A DNA stretch of 64,000 bases, taken from positions 1 through 64,000 of the forward strand of contig NZ_JAUSLE010000051.1 in NCBI RefSeq assembly GCF_030646845.1. The letters are read 5' to 3'. The position numbers were made by a program, and so were the translations under genes. Positions 10,918-19,264 of this stretch are shown here, piece after piece. Source of the DNA: Rhodoferax sp. Lineage in GTDB: Bacteria > Pseudomonadota > Gammaproteobacteria > Burkholderiales > Burkholderiaceae_C. The first letter of the stretch is position 1. Each line of letters starts with the position of its first letter. The notes beneath the pieces are model-generated. The model did no database searches. It was not told where the DNA came from and saw only the letters and a program-made list of their open reading frames with translations.

Positions 10918-11685
10918 ATGAAATTGAAAGCAACATCCGCACTTGTCCTGTCCACATTGCTTGCCGGCACGGCCGCCATGGCGCAAACCACAGCGCCCGA
11001 GCCTGACTACACGCTGTCGTACAACGTGGGCGTCACCAGCGACTACCGCTTCCGCGGTATCTCGCAAGCCTCGTTCGACCCGGCGCTGCAGGCAGGTGTT
11101 GACTTTGCGCACAAGAGCGGTTTTTATCTGGGCGTCTGGGGCTCCAACATCAAATGGATCAAAGACTACGTTGGTGCCACCGACGGCTCGCTTGAAGTTG
11201 ACCTGTACGGCGGCTTCAAAGGTGCCCTCACCAAGGATGTCGCGTTTGATATCGGCGTCATCGGCTACCAGTACCCGAGCAACACCGCGGCAGACGTGGC
11301 CGGCTTCGTGAACGCGAATACCACCGAGGTCTACGGCGCCTTGACCTATAGCATGTTCACAGCCAAGTACAGCCGCAGCGTCAGCAACTTCATCGCCAAC
11401 AGCAACAGTTCCGGCAGCCAGTATTTTGAAGTGGCTGCCAACTTTGACCTCGGCAGCGGCTTCACATTGACGCCACACGTCGGTCGCCAGACCATTCCGA
11501 ACCAGGCCAATGACGCAGGCGACTACACCGACTACTCGCTGACTCTGACCAAGGATTTTGGCAACGGCCTGACAGCCTCCATAGCGGCCATTGGTACCGA
11601 CGCCAAAGATGCTTTTTACAAAGTCGCGCCACGCGACAATTTGGGCAAGAGCACCGTGGTGGTGGGCGTGAAATACAGCTTCTGA
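10918..11685 (+). CDS. TorF family putative porin (Gcw_chp)
   Basis: 255-residue outer-membrane protein with a cleavable signal peptide (MKLKATSALVLSTLLAGTAAMAQ, cut after AMA/QA, about residue 22). The mature chain is aromatic/glycine-rich with alternating hydrophobic strands, beginning YTLSYNVGVTSDYRFRGISQ, the hallmark N-terminal motif of the TIGR02001 family, and it ends in a terminal Phe (VVVGVKYSF) as expected for beta-barrel insertion. The ATG at 10918 has a good Shine-Dalgarno. Only 26 bp separate it from glnK, so porin, glnK and amtB are probably co-transcribed from the -24/-12 promoter, suggesting a role in outer-membrane uptake under nitrogen limitation. Actual permeant unknown. 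Confidence 0.87.
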   Translation: MKLKATSALVLSTLLAGTAAMAQTTAPEPDYTLSYNVGVTSDYRFRGISQASFDPALQAGVDFAHKSGFYLGVWGSNIKWIKDYVGATDGSLEVDLYGGFKGALTKDVAFDIGVIGYQYPSNTAADVAGFVNANTTEVYGALTYSMFTAKYSRSVSNFIANSNSSGSQYFEVAANFDLGSGFTLTPHVGRQTIPNQANDAGDYTDYSLTLTKDFGNGLTASIAAIGTDAKDAFYKVAPRDNLGKSTVVVGVKYSF

Positions 11686-11702
11686 TCACCGATTCAATCT
11701 GA

Positions 11703-12050
<348 letters not shown>

Positions 12051-12082
12051 GGCCCTCGTCCAACTGACATGAGAACACTGAC

Positions 12083-13627
12083 ATGAAAAAACTACTTGCC
12101 TCCCTTACCCTGGGTTTGAGTCTGCTCTTCTGTGGCACAGCCGCATTGGCACAGGCTCCCGAAGCGGCACCCGCCGCCTCTGCCCCGGCTGAAGCCAAGC
12201 CCGCTGACGCAGCGGCACCGGAAGCCCCTGCTGCAGCCCCGGTTGTCGCTGCAGCAGCCGCTCCGGCAGCCGCTGCAGCACCGGCTGCCCCGGTGCCCAA
12301 CAAGGGTGATACCGCCTGGATGATGGTCTCGACTATGCTGGTGATCCTGATGACCATCCCCGGCCTGGCGCTGTTCTACGGCGGCCTGGTCCGCAGCAAG
12401 AACATGCTGTCGGTGCTGATGCAGGTCATGGTCACCTTCTCGATGATCGTGGTGCTCTGGTTCATCTACGGCTACAGCCTGGCCTTCACCGAAGGCAACG
12501 CCTTCTTCGGCGGCTTCGACCGGCTGTTCATGAAAGGTGTCTGGGACAACGCTGCCGGAACCTTTGCCAATGCAGCCACCTTCAGCAAGGGTGTTGTGAT
12601 TCCTGAAATCATCTTCGCAGCCTTCCAGGCCACCTTTGCCGGCATCACCTGTGCCCTGATCGTCGGCGCCTTTGCCGAACGGATGAAGTTCTCTGCCGTG
12701 CTGATGTTCATGGTCATCTGGTTCACCTTCAGCTATGCACCGATGGCACACATGGTGTGGTTCTGGATGGGTCCGGATGCCTACACCGCGGCAGGCGTGG
12801 TTGACGAAATGACTTCCAAAGCCGGGTACATCTGGCAGTCGGGTGCACTTGATTTCGCCGGCGGCACCGTGGTGCACATCAACGCCGCCGTGGCCGGTCT
12901 GGTCGGCGCCTACATGGTGGGCAAGCGTATCGGCTACGGCAGGGAAACCATGGCGCCTCACAGCCTGACACTGACCATGGTGGGCTCCGCCCTGCTGTGG
13001 GTGGGCTGGTTCGGCTTCAACGCCGGTTCCGCCCTGGAAGCGAACGGCTTCGCGGCCCTGGCCTTCATCAACACGCTGGGTGCCACGGCAGCCGCGGTGC
13101 TGGCCTGGTGTGTCGGTGAAGCGCTGATGCGCGGCAAGGCTTCGATGCTGGGCGCAGCTTCCGGCGCGGTGGCAGGTCTGGTGGCAATCACGCCAGCAGC
13201 CGGCAATGTCGGTATCGGCGGCGGCCTGATCATTGGCCTGGTGGCCGGCTTCGCCTGCCTCTGGGGTGTCAATGGCCTGAAGAAGATGCTGGGTGCGGAC
13301 GACTCGCTCGACGTGTTCGGCGTGCATGGCATCGGCGGTATCCTCGGCGCACTGCTGACGGGTGTGTTCAATTCGCCAAGCCTGGGCGGCCCCGGCTACG
13401 TGGCCGACTGGGTCACGGCGACCATGGTGACGGCAGCGGATTACTCCATCCTCTTCCAGGTCTGGATCCAGCTCAAGGCGGTCCTGATCACCGTGGTGTG
13501 GTCCGGTGTGGTGTCCTTCATTGCCTACAAGGCGGTGGACCTGACCATCGGCCTGCGGGTGAGCGAAGAAGACGAGCGCGAAGGCCTGGACATCACCTCC
13601 CACGGCGAAACGGCCTACAGCCGTTAG
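12083..13627 (+). CDS. amtB: Ammonium transporter AmtB
   Basis: 514-residue inner-membrane ammonium channel. The first 21-23 residues are a cleavable signal peptide (MKKLLASLTLGLSLLFCGTAALA), typical of AmtB. Before the first membrane helix (DTAWMMVSTMLVILMTIPGLALFYGGLVRSKN) there is an unusually long Ala/Pro-rich periplasmic segment of about 45 residues. The eleven-helix core shows GAFAERMKF, GGTVVHINAAVAGLVGAYM (first pore histidine) and DSLDVFGVHGIGGILGALLTG (second pore histidine). The C-terminal cytoplasmic tail needed for GlnK docking (LRVSEEDEREGLDITSHGETAY) is intact. A strong terminator follows. Confidence 0.97.
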   Translation: MKKLLASLTLGLSLLFCGTAALAQAPEAAPAASAPAEAKPADAAAPEAPAAAPVVAAAAAPAAAAAPAAPVPNKGDTAWMMVSTMLVILMTIPGLALFYGGLVRSKNMLSVLMQVMVTFSMIVVLWFIYGYSLAFTEGNAFFGGFDRLFMKGVWDNAAGTFANAATFSKGVVIPEIIFAAFQATFAGITCALIVGAFAERMKFSAVLMFMVIWFTFSYAPMAHMVWFWMGPDAYTAAGVVDEMTSKAGYIWQSGALDFAGGTVVHINAAVAGLVGAYMVGKRIGYGRETMAPHSLTLTMVGSALLWVGWFGFNAGSALEANGFAALAFINTLGATAAAVLAWCVGEALMRGKASMLGAASGAVAGLVAITPAAGNVGIGGGLIIGLVAGFACLWGVNGLKKMLGADDSLDVFGVHGIGGILGALLTGVFNSPSLGGPGYVADWVTATMVTAADYSILFQVWIQLKAVLITVVWSGVVSFIAYKAVDLTIGLRVSEEDEREGLDITSHGETAYSR

Positions 13628-13698
13628 GCAGGGCCATGCTGCGGTGCCCACGGGTGCCGCAGCAGCCCGCGTCATTCCCTGTTACTCCAAGGTCTTTA

Positions 13699-13733
13699 CC
13701 CACCCGAGCTTTTGGCTCCGGTGGGTTTTTTTT
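13699..13733 (+). terminator. Intrinsic terminator after amtB
   Basis: CCCACC-C-GAGC pairs with GCTC-C-GGTGGG across a TTTTG loop and is followed by a run of eight T. It ends the porin-glnK-amtB transcript 72 bp after the amtB stop. Confidence 0.9.
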
Positions 13734-13776
13734 CACCTGTGGGCGGTGCACAATGCCCCCAAGGAGACCCCACACC

Positions 13777-14643
13777 ATGACGTCCGCCATCGAGCTTTCC
13801 TGTGACAATTTTCGTTGCGAAATCGCGCCGGGTCTTGGCGGGTCCATCGCCGGTCTGTGGCTGGACGACATCCCGGTGCTGCGTTCCACCCCTGCCCGCG
13901 CACTGACCACAGCTCGCCAGTCGGGCAGCTACCCGCTGGTGCCGTTTTCAAACCGCATGGCGCACGCCACCCTCAAATGGGACGGCACCAGCCACCCGCT
14001 GGTGCAAACCGGCGGCGACGAACCCCATTCCATTCACGGTGTGGGCTGGCAGCGGCCCTGGACCGTGCTGGAAGCCGATGCCCACTTTGCCCTGCTGTCC
14101 TATGAACACAAGCCCGACGATGCCTGGCCATTCGCCTTTGATACTTCACAGGCATTTCGGCTCAGCGCGAGCGAGCTGGAGCTGAGCCTGAGCATCACCA
14201 ACCAGTCTGCAGTGGCCGCCCCCGTTGGGTTGGGATGGCATCCCTGCTTCGTCAAGCGGGCGCGCAGCCGGATTTCCTTCGAGGCCACGGGTCGCTGGGA
14301 GATGAGCGCCGACAAGCTACCCACCCACCGCGTCGAGGCACACGGCCTGGACGCCGATTGTGCCGTCCTGGATGTGGACCACTGCTTTGACGGCTGGCCT
14401 GGCGTGGTACACCTGCGCGATGAACAGCTGTACACCCGCGTCAGCTCCAACTTGAATCGCCTCGTGGTGTTCACCCGTTCCTCGCGCGACGTCGTGACGA
14501 TCGAGCCCGTGAGCCATGTCACCAATGCCATCAACCTGATGACCATGACCAGCGCCAGCGCCAACGAACTGGGGGTACGCGTGCTGCAACCGGGTGAATC
14601 GATGTCCGCCGAAATGAGCATTCATGTGGAGCGGGTCAAATGA
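13777..14643 (+). CDS. Aldose 1-epimerase (GalM-like)
   Basis: 288-residue member of the galactose mutarotase-like superfamily, interconverting alpha and beta anomers of a sugar. Visible family features: the substrate-binding arginine region in LVPFSNRMAHATLKWDG, HSIHGVGWQRPW (conserved His), GLGWHPCF (catalytic His region) and the glutamate late in the chain (VVTIEPVSHVTNA). AAGGAG stands 10 nt before the ATG at 13777; an upstream in-frame ATG (13753) precedes that site and is less likely. The stop overlaps the start of the SMP-30 lactonase gene by 4 nt, so epimerase and lactonase are made together, as in oxidative aldose (e.g. galactose, arabinose) catabolism. The sugar is not determinable here. 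Confidence 0.87.
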   Translation: MTSAIELSCDNFRCEIAPGLGGSIAGLWLDDIPVLRSTPARALTTARQSGSYPLVPFSNRMAHATLKWDGTSHPLVQTGGDEPHSIHGVGWQRPWTVLEADAHFALLSYEHKPDDAWPFAFDTSQAFRLSASELELSLSITNQSAVAAPVGLGWHPCFVKRARSRISFEATGRWEMSADKLPTHRVEAHGLDADCAVLDVDHCFDGWPGVVHLRDEQLYTRVSSNLNRLVVFTRSSRDVVTIEPVSHVTNAINLMTMTSASANELGVRVLQPGESMSAEMSIHVERVK

Positions 14644-15566
14644 GCTGGCAGGCCGTGACCACACAGCCCTGCGAGCTGGGCGAATCCCCGTTCTGGCACC
14701 CCCAGGAGCAAATGCTGTATTGGGTCGATATTCCGGGCAAGAAGATCATGCGCACTTGCGGCGCCACAGGCCCGACAGAAAGCTGGCTGATGACAGCCCC
14801 GCACGCGCTGGAGCCCGGCTGCATCGCGCCGGCCAGGCAGGGCGGCCTGGTGATTGCGCTGCGCGACGGCATCTACCGCGCTCGCACCTGGGGCAGCGCG
14901 CTGCAACTGCTGGTGCCGTTTGCCCACGACACGACAACCACCCGCTTCAATGACGGCAAATGCGACCCTTGCGGCCGCTTTTGGGTGGGCACCATGTACG
15001 AGCCACGCGACGCCCGCAAGGCGGCGTTATTCTCGATTGACTGCCGCCAGGGCGGCCGGCCCCAAGTGGAACTCAAGGCGGACAATGCCATCACGGCCAA
15101 CGGGCTGGCTTGGTCCCCTGACCGGAAAACGGTTTATTGGTCTGACACGCCGAACCACATCATTCGCGCCTGGGACTGGGACGAAACCAGCAACGTCATG
15201 TCGGCGCCGCGCGTATTTCATCAGTTCCCGGCGAAACCGCAAGACTGGCAATACGGCATGGCAGGTTACGGCGGGCGCCCGGACGGTGCGGCAGTGGACG
15301 TGCAAGGCAATTACTTCGTGGCCATGTATGAAGGGCGCCGCCTTCTCAAGCTCAGCCCCGCGGGAGACATACTGGCCGACATCCCCACGCCGGCGCAATG
15401 TCCGACGATGCCGTGTTTTGGCGATGATGACCTGAGGACGCTCTATCTCACCACTGCCCGGCACAAGCGCAGTGCGGCGGAACTGGCGGACATGCCCCTG
15501 TCCGGCTGCGTTTTCTCCATGCGGATGGACGTGCCGGGATTGCCGGTGAATTTCTTCAGTGACTGA
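14640..15566 (+). CDS. SMP-30/gluconolactonase family sugar lactonase
   Basis: 308-residue six-bladed beta-propeller of the SMP-30/gluconolactonase/LRE family, hydrolysing an aldonolactone. Family signatures: the metal-ligand glutamate in ELGESPFWHPQEQMLYWVDIPGKKI, the ligand Asn/Asp in FNDGKCDPCGRFWVGTMYE, AITANGLAWSPDRKTVYWSDTP, and DGAAVDVQGNYFVAMYEGRRL. It is translationally coupled (ATGA) to the upstream aldose epimerase gene, giving a two-gene sugar-oxidation module. No sugar dehydrogenase or transporter lies next to it in this window. Confidence 0.9.
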   Translation: MSWQAVTTQPCELGESPFWHPQEQMLYWVDIPGKKIMRTCGATGPTESWLMTAPHALEPGCIAPARQGGLVIALRDGIYRARTWGSALQLLVPFAHDTTTTRFNDGKCDPCGRFWVGTMYEPRDARKAALFSIDCRQGGRPQVELKADNAITANGLAWSPDRKTVYWSDTPNHIIRAWDWDETSNVMSAPRVFHQFPAKPQDWQYGMAGYGGRPDGAAVDVQGNYFVAMYEGRRLLKLSPAGDILADIPTPAQCPTMPCFGDDDLRTLYLTTARHKRSAAELADMPLSGCVFSMRMDVPGLPVNFFSD

Positions 15567-15575
15567 GGTTTTCTG

Positions 15576-15609
15576 GAAATTTTTGGAACACCCTGCATTC
15601 AAAAATTTC
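15576..15609. repeat. AT-rich inverted repeat upstream of glcE
   Basis: GAAATTTTT-G-GAA (15576-15588) and TTCAAAAATTTC (15598-15609) are a 12-bp inverted repeat with one bulged base, in the 79-bp gap between the lactonase and glcE genes. The low GC stands out locally. It could be an operator for glcEF or a weak hairpin; no run of T follows, so it is not a terminator. Confidence 0.45.
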
Positions 15610-15645
15610 ACAGCCAGCGCAAGCGGCCACCGTTACCATCGCCAG

Positions 15646-16788
15646 ATGGATTCATCCCTTCAGCATCTCTCCGACCGCGTGCGCGATGCCGCTGCCCGCG
15701 GCACGCCACTGCGAATTCGCGGCGGTGGCTCCAAGGACTTTTATGGCCAATCGCTGCAAGGCGATTTGCTGGACGTCACCTCCTTGAATGGCATCACCTG
15801 CTACGAGCCGAGTGAACTGGTCGTCACGGTACGTGCCGGAACCCCTCTGGCAGATCTGGAAGCCGCCCTGGCCGAGCGGGGGCAATGCCTCGCGTTCGAG
15901 CCGCCCCGGTTTGCGCGGACTGGCGCGCCGCAGAGCACAGGCACCTGCGGCGGCATGGTGGCGACCGGCCTGAGTGGCCCGGCCCGGGCCAATGCCGGGG
16001 CTGTGCGCGACTTCGTGCTGGGCGTCACCCTGCTCAATGGCCGCGGCGAGCTGCTGACCTTTGGCGGCCAGGTCATGAAAAACGTGGCAGGTTACGACGT
16101 CTCGCGCCTGATGGTGGGCGCCATGGGAACGCTCGGGCTGCTGACCGAGATTTCACTCAAGGTACTCCCGGTGGCCCCGGCTGAGGCCACGCTGGTGTAT
16201 CAGCTGGACCAGGCCAGTGCCCTGGCCCAGTTGCACCGCTGGGGTGGGCAACCGCTGCCGCTGAACGCCAGTTGCTGGGTGCGGGACGCGACCTCGGCAG
16301 GCAATCCTGAACTGCTGTTCGTGCGGCTGCGCGGCGCAGTCGCCGCCGTCGAGGCGGCTTGCGCCAGGATGACCCGGGATGTGCCCGGCACCCGCATGGA
16401 CAACGCCGTCGCTGGCCCCGACTGGACGGCTTGCCGTGACCAGACCCTGCCGTTTTTCAGTCCCCCCGCGCCAGAAATGGGCCTGTGGCGCCTGTCGGTG
16501 CCGCAAACCGCACCCGTGCTCGATCTGCCCTATGCGCAATTCATTGAGTGGCATGGCGGCCAGCGCTGGCTGTGGGCGCTCCCGCAGGCGCAGGAGGAGC
16601 TGCGCCGGATCGCTGCAGCCGCTGGCGGAAACGCTACACTTTTCATAGCGCCTGAGGCAGGAAACACGGGGCCCAAAAGCCGTTTTAATCCGCTCAAACC
16701 GCCGCTGGACCGTATTCACCAGCGGCTGAAAGCCGAGTTTGATCCGGCTGGCATCTTCAACCGAGGTCGACTGTATTCCGACTTTTAA
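15646..16788 (+). CDS. glcE: Glycolate oxidase FAD-binding subunit GlcE
   Basis: 380-residue FAD-binding subunit of the membrane-associated glycolate oxidase (GlcDEF), oxidising glycolate to glyoxylate. The FAD_binding_4 motifs are clear: PLRIRGGGSKDFYG, ELVVTVRAGTPLADLEAAL, GTCGGMVATGLSGPARANAGAVRDFVLGV, FGGQVMKNVAGYDVSRLMVGAMGTLGLL. The C-terminus ends DPAGIFNRGRL as in the family. The ATG at 15646 is where similarity begins. About residues 330-345 (NATLFIAPEAGNTGPKS) are encoded by a segment resembling the dispersed repeat. glcF follows after 31 bp, but no glcD lies upstream. Confidence 0.92.
   Translation: MDSSLQHLSDRVRDAAARGTPLRIRGGGSKDFYGQSLQGDLLDVTSLNGITCYEPSELVVTVRAGTPLADLEAALAERGQCLAFEPPRFARTGAPQSTGTCGGMVATGLSGPARANAGAVRDFVLGVTLLNGRGELLTFGGQVMKNVAGYDVSRLMVGAMGTLGLLTEISLKVLPVAPAEATLVYQLDQASALAQLHRWGGQPLPLNASCWVRDATSAGNPELLFVRLRGAVAAVEAACARMTRDVPGTRMDNAVAGPDWTACRDQTLPFFSPPAPEMGLWRLSVPQTAPVLDLPYAQFIEWHGGQRWLWALPQAQEELRRIAAAAGGNATLFIAPEAGNTGPKSRFNPLKPPLDRIHQRLKAEFDPAGIFNRGRLYSDF
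16633..16682 (+). repeat. Dispersed repeat, copy inside glcE
   Basis: GCTACACTTTTCATAGC followed at exactly the family spacing (offset 36-39) by GGGG and then CCCAAAAGCC. It is read in frame and falls in a normally variable loop before the conserved GlcE C-terminus. The first few codons also encode a conserved ATLF, so part of the likeness could be coincidence. Confidence 0.5.
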
Positions 16789-16819
16789 TACCTGCGCCGG
16801 CTTGTAAGCCGCCCCCCTG

Positions 16820-18085
16820 ATGCAAACCCATCTCGCCCCCGAATACAAAGGCACCGCCGACGGCGATGCGGCCGAGGCCATTCTGCGCAAATGCGTTCAT
16901 TGCGGCTTTTGCACCGCCACCTGCCCGACCTACCAGTTGCTGGGCGACGAGCTGGACGGGCCGCGCGGCCGCATCTACCTGATGAAGCAGGTGCTGGAAG
17001 GTGAACCCCCCACGCGCAAAACGCAGCTCCATCTGGACCGCTGCCTGACCTGCCGCAACTGCGAGAGCACCTGTCCCTCGGGCGTGGACTACGGCCACCT
17101 GCTGGACATCGGCCGCAAGCTGGTCGATGCCAAAGTACCCCGCCCGCTGGGGGAACGCGCACTGCGCTGGGCATTGAAGGAAGGCCTGCCTTCCCCCCTG
17201 TTTGCGCCAGCCATGAAACTGGGCCAGCTGATGCGACCGCTGATGCCGTCCGCGCTGAAAAACAAGGTGCCGCCCAAACAGGATGCCGGCCACTGGCCCA
17301 CCCGCACGCATGCCCGCAAAGTGCTGATGCTGGCGGGCTGCGTGCAACCGGCCATGATGCCCAACATCAACACTGCGACCGCCCGCGTGCTCGATGCGGC
17401 AGGTATCCAGACCGTCATCGCACCGAAAGCCGGCTGCTGTGGCGCGGTCAAGTTTCACCTGAACGACCAGGACGGTGGCAAAGCCGAGATGCGCGCCAAC
17501 ATCGACGCCTGGTGGCCACACATCCAGGGCCAGGCGGGCACTGGGGGCAGCACCGGCGTGGAGGCCATCATCATGAACGCCTCGGGCTGCGGCGTCACCG
17601 TCAAGGAATACGGCCACATGCTTCGGGACGACCCGGCCTATGCGACCAAAGCCGCGCAGGTCAGCGCACTGACCAAAGACCTGAGCGAATGGCTGCCTGA
17701 AATCAGCGCCACGCTGCGCGACAAGGTTGCCGTCAAAACCGGGACCATGGCGTTCCACCCGCCATGCACCCTGCAACACGGCCAGCAACTGCGCGGCGGT
17801 GTCGAACAGTTTCTGGGCGAGTTGGGCTTCAACGTCCGGGTAACCGGCTGCGAGTCGCACCTGTGCTGCGGCTCCGCTGGCACCTACTCGGTCCTGAACC
17901 CGGACTTGTCCTACCAGTTGCGCGATCGCAAACTCGGCCACTTGAACCAGACCTTTGACGCTACGCCACCCGACGTGATCGTCTCGGCCAACATTGGCTG
18001 CATCACCCATCTGCAGAGTGGAACCGCCACGCCGGTGCGGCACTGGGTCGAAGTGCTGGACGAAGCACTCTCAAAAGCACTATAA
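16820..18085 (+). CDS. glcF: Glycolate oxidase iron-sulfur subunit GlcF
   Basis: 421-residue electron-transfer subunit passing electrons from GlcD/GlcE towards the quinone pool. Two N-terminal [4Fe-4S] sites: CVHCGFCTATCP (about 29-40) and CLTCRNCESTCP (about 75-86). Two cysteine-rich CCG domains follow (AGCVQPAMMPNINTATARVL...AGCCGAVKFH and FHPPCTLQHGQQL...ESHLCCGSAGTYSVLNP). Length is normal. The TAA stop (18083-18085) lies within a copy of the dispersed repeat, so the last residues before it come from the repeat boundary. Operon with glcE. Confidence 0.95.
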   Translation: MQTHLAPEYKGTADGDAAEAILRKCVHCGFCTATCPTYQLLGDELDGPRGRIYLMKQVLEGEPPTRKTQLHLDRCLTCRNCESTCPSGVDYGHLLDIGRKLVDAKVPRPLGERALRWALKEGLPSPLFAPAMKLGQLMRPLMPSALKNKVPPKQDAGHWPTRTHARKVLMLAGCVQPAMMPNINTATARVLDAAGIQTVIAPKAGCCGAVKFHLNDQDGGKAEMRANIDAWWPHIQGQAGTGGSTGVEAIIMNASGCGVTVKEYGHMLRDDPAYATKAAQVSALTKDLSEWLPEISATLRDKVAVKTGTMAFHPPCTLQHGQQLRGGVEQFLGELGFNVRVTGCESHLCCGSAGTYSVLNPDLSYQLRDRKLGHLNQTFDATPPDVIVSANIGCITHLQSGTATPVRHWVEVLDEALSKAL

Positions 18086-18132
18086 AATTGATAGCTTGCA
18101 GCGCCCGCTCGCCGGGGGCTGGAGGCATATTT
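18079..18132 (+). repeat. Dispersed repeat, full copy across the glcF stop
   Basis: ACTATAAAATTGATAGC core, GCGCCCGC middle, G-tract at offset 36-40, then CTGGAGGCATATTT. It covers the end of glcF (supplying its TAA) and most of the 64-bp gap to the DAHP synthase gene, ending 18 bp before the ATG. Confidence 0.8.
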
Positions 18133-18149
18133 GCTGCCGTGTTTTTTGG

Positions 18150-19220
18150 ATGAACGCCGCCATGACTTTCCCCACCGCACTTGAAAACCTGAACGTGGTG
18201 TCGCAACAGACCCTGCTGTCACCGAGCCAGTTGCACGAGGACATCCCGGCCAGCTCCCGCGCAACCCAGACCGTCAGCGCCGCGCGGCGCACCCTGGCCA
18301 ACATCCTGAACGGGCACGACCCGCGCCCGTTTGTGGTGGTGGGTCCCTGCTCGATCCACGACACCAAAGCCGCCATGGAATACGCCCAGCGCCTGAAGGC
18401 GCTGGCCGACGAGCTGGCGGATCAGATTTTCGTGGTGATGCGGGTCTACTTTGAAAAGCCCCGCACCACCGTCGGCTGGAAGGGCCTGATCAACGACCCG
18501 CGCATGGACGACTCGTTTCACGTCGAAGAAGGCCTGCATCTGGCCCGCCGGCTGCTGGTTGACCTCAATGACCTGGGACTCCCCTGCGGCACGGAGGCGC
18601 TGGACCCCATCACCCCACAGTACCTGGGCGACCTGATCGCCTGGAGTGCCATCGGGGCGCGCACGACCGAGAGCCAGACCCACCGGGAACTGGCCAGCGG
18701 CTTGTCTTCCCCGGTCGGCTTCAAGAACGGCACCGACGGCAATCTGGAGGTGGCCTTGAATGCCATGCTGTCGGCCGCCCAGCCCCATGCGTTTCTCGGC
18801 ATCAATGGCGCCGGTCAGGTGGCGCTCACCCAGACGCGAGGCAACCCCTTCGGGCACCTGATTCTGCGCGGTGGCACCAATCCCAACTACGACTCGGTGG
18901 CCGTGGCCCAAGCCGAGGCCGCATTGACGGCAGCCAAATTGCCGGTGAACATCGTGGTTGATTGCAGCCACGCCAATTCGCGGAAAAATCACGCATTGCA
19001 GGCATTGGTGCTCAAGGACGTGGTGCATCAGATTGCTGACGGCAACCGCGCCATCAAGGGCGTCATGCTGGAATCCAACCTGTTCGACGGCAATCAGAAA
19101 CTCGGCCGGCCGCAGGACTTGCGTTACGGTGTCTCCATCACGGATGCCTGCATGGGCTGGGACACGACGGCCGCTGGGTTACGCGAAGCCGCCGCCCGTC
19201 TGCGTTCAGTCCAACGTTGA
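18150..19220 (+). CDS. aroG: 3-deoxy-7-phosphoheptulonate (DAHP) synthase, class I
   Basis: 356-residue first enzyme of the shikimate pathway, condensing phosphoenolpyruvate and erythrose 4-phosphate. Type I-alpha (AroFGH) signatures: PFVVVGPCSIHDTKAAMEYAQRL, MRVYFEKPRTTVGWKGLINDP, GARTTESQTHRELASGLSSPVGFKNGTDG, ILRGGTNPNYD, VDCSHANSRKNH and the metal-site region MLESNLFDGNQ. The ATG at 18150 is followed by a second in-frame ATG at 18162; either could be used. Which aromatic amino acid inhibits it cannot be read with confidence. The gene starts just downstream of a dispersed repeat copy. Confidence 0.95.
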   Translation: MNAAMTFPTALENLNVVSQQTLLSPSQLHEDIPASSRATQTVSAARRTLANILNGHDPRPFVVVGPCSIHDTKAAMEYAQRLKALADELADQIFVVMRVYFEKPRTTVGWKGLINDPRMDDSFHVEEGLHLARRLLVDLNDLGLPCGTEALDPITPQYLGDLIAWSAIGARTTESQTHRELASGLSSPVGFKNGTDGNLEVALNAMLSAAQPHAFLGINGAGQVALTQTRGNPFGHLILRGGTNPNYDSVAVAQAEAALTAAKLPVNIVVDCSHANSRKNHALQALVLKDVVHQIADGNRAIKGVMLESNLFDGNQKLGRPQDLRYGVSITDACMGWDTTAAGLREAAARLRSVQR

Positions 19221-19264
19221 CGTTTCGCAAAAAACATCGGGGAAAAGCGCCGATACTCGGGCTT

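Noticed and set aside
12170..12300. Ala-rich repeat in amtB as a possible tandem-repeat element
   Set aside because: It is a low-complexity periplasmic linker with irregular codons, not a tandem DNA repeat.
12092..13675. 527-residue minus-strand open frame opposite amtB
   Set aside because: Antisense shadow; amtB is unmistakable on the plus strand.
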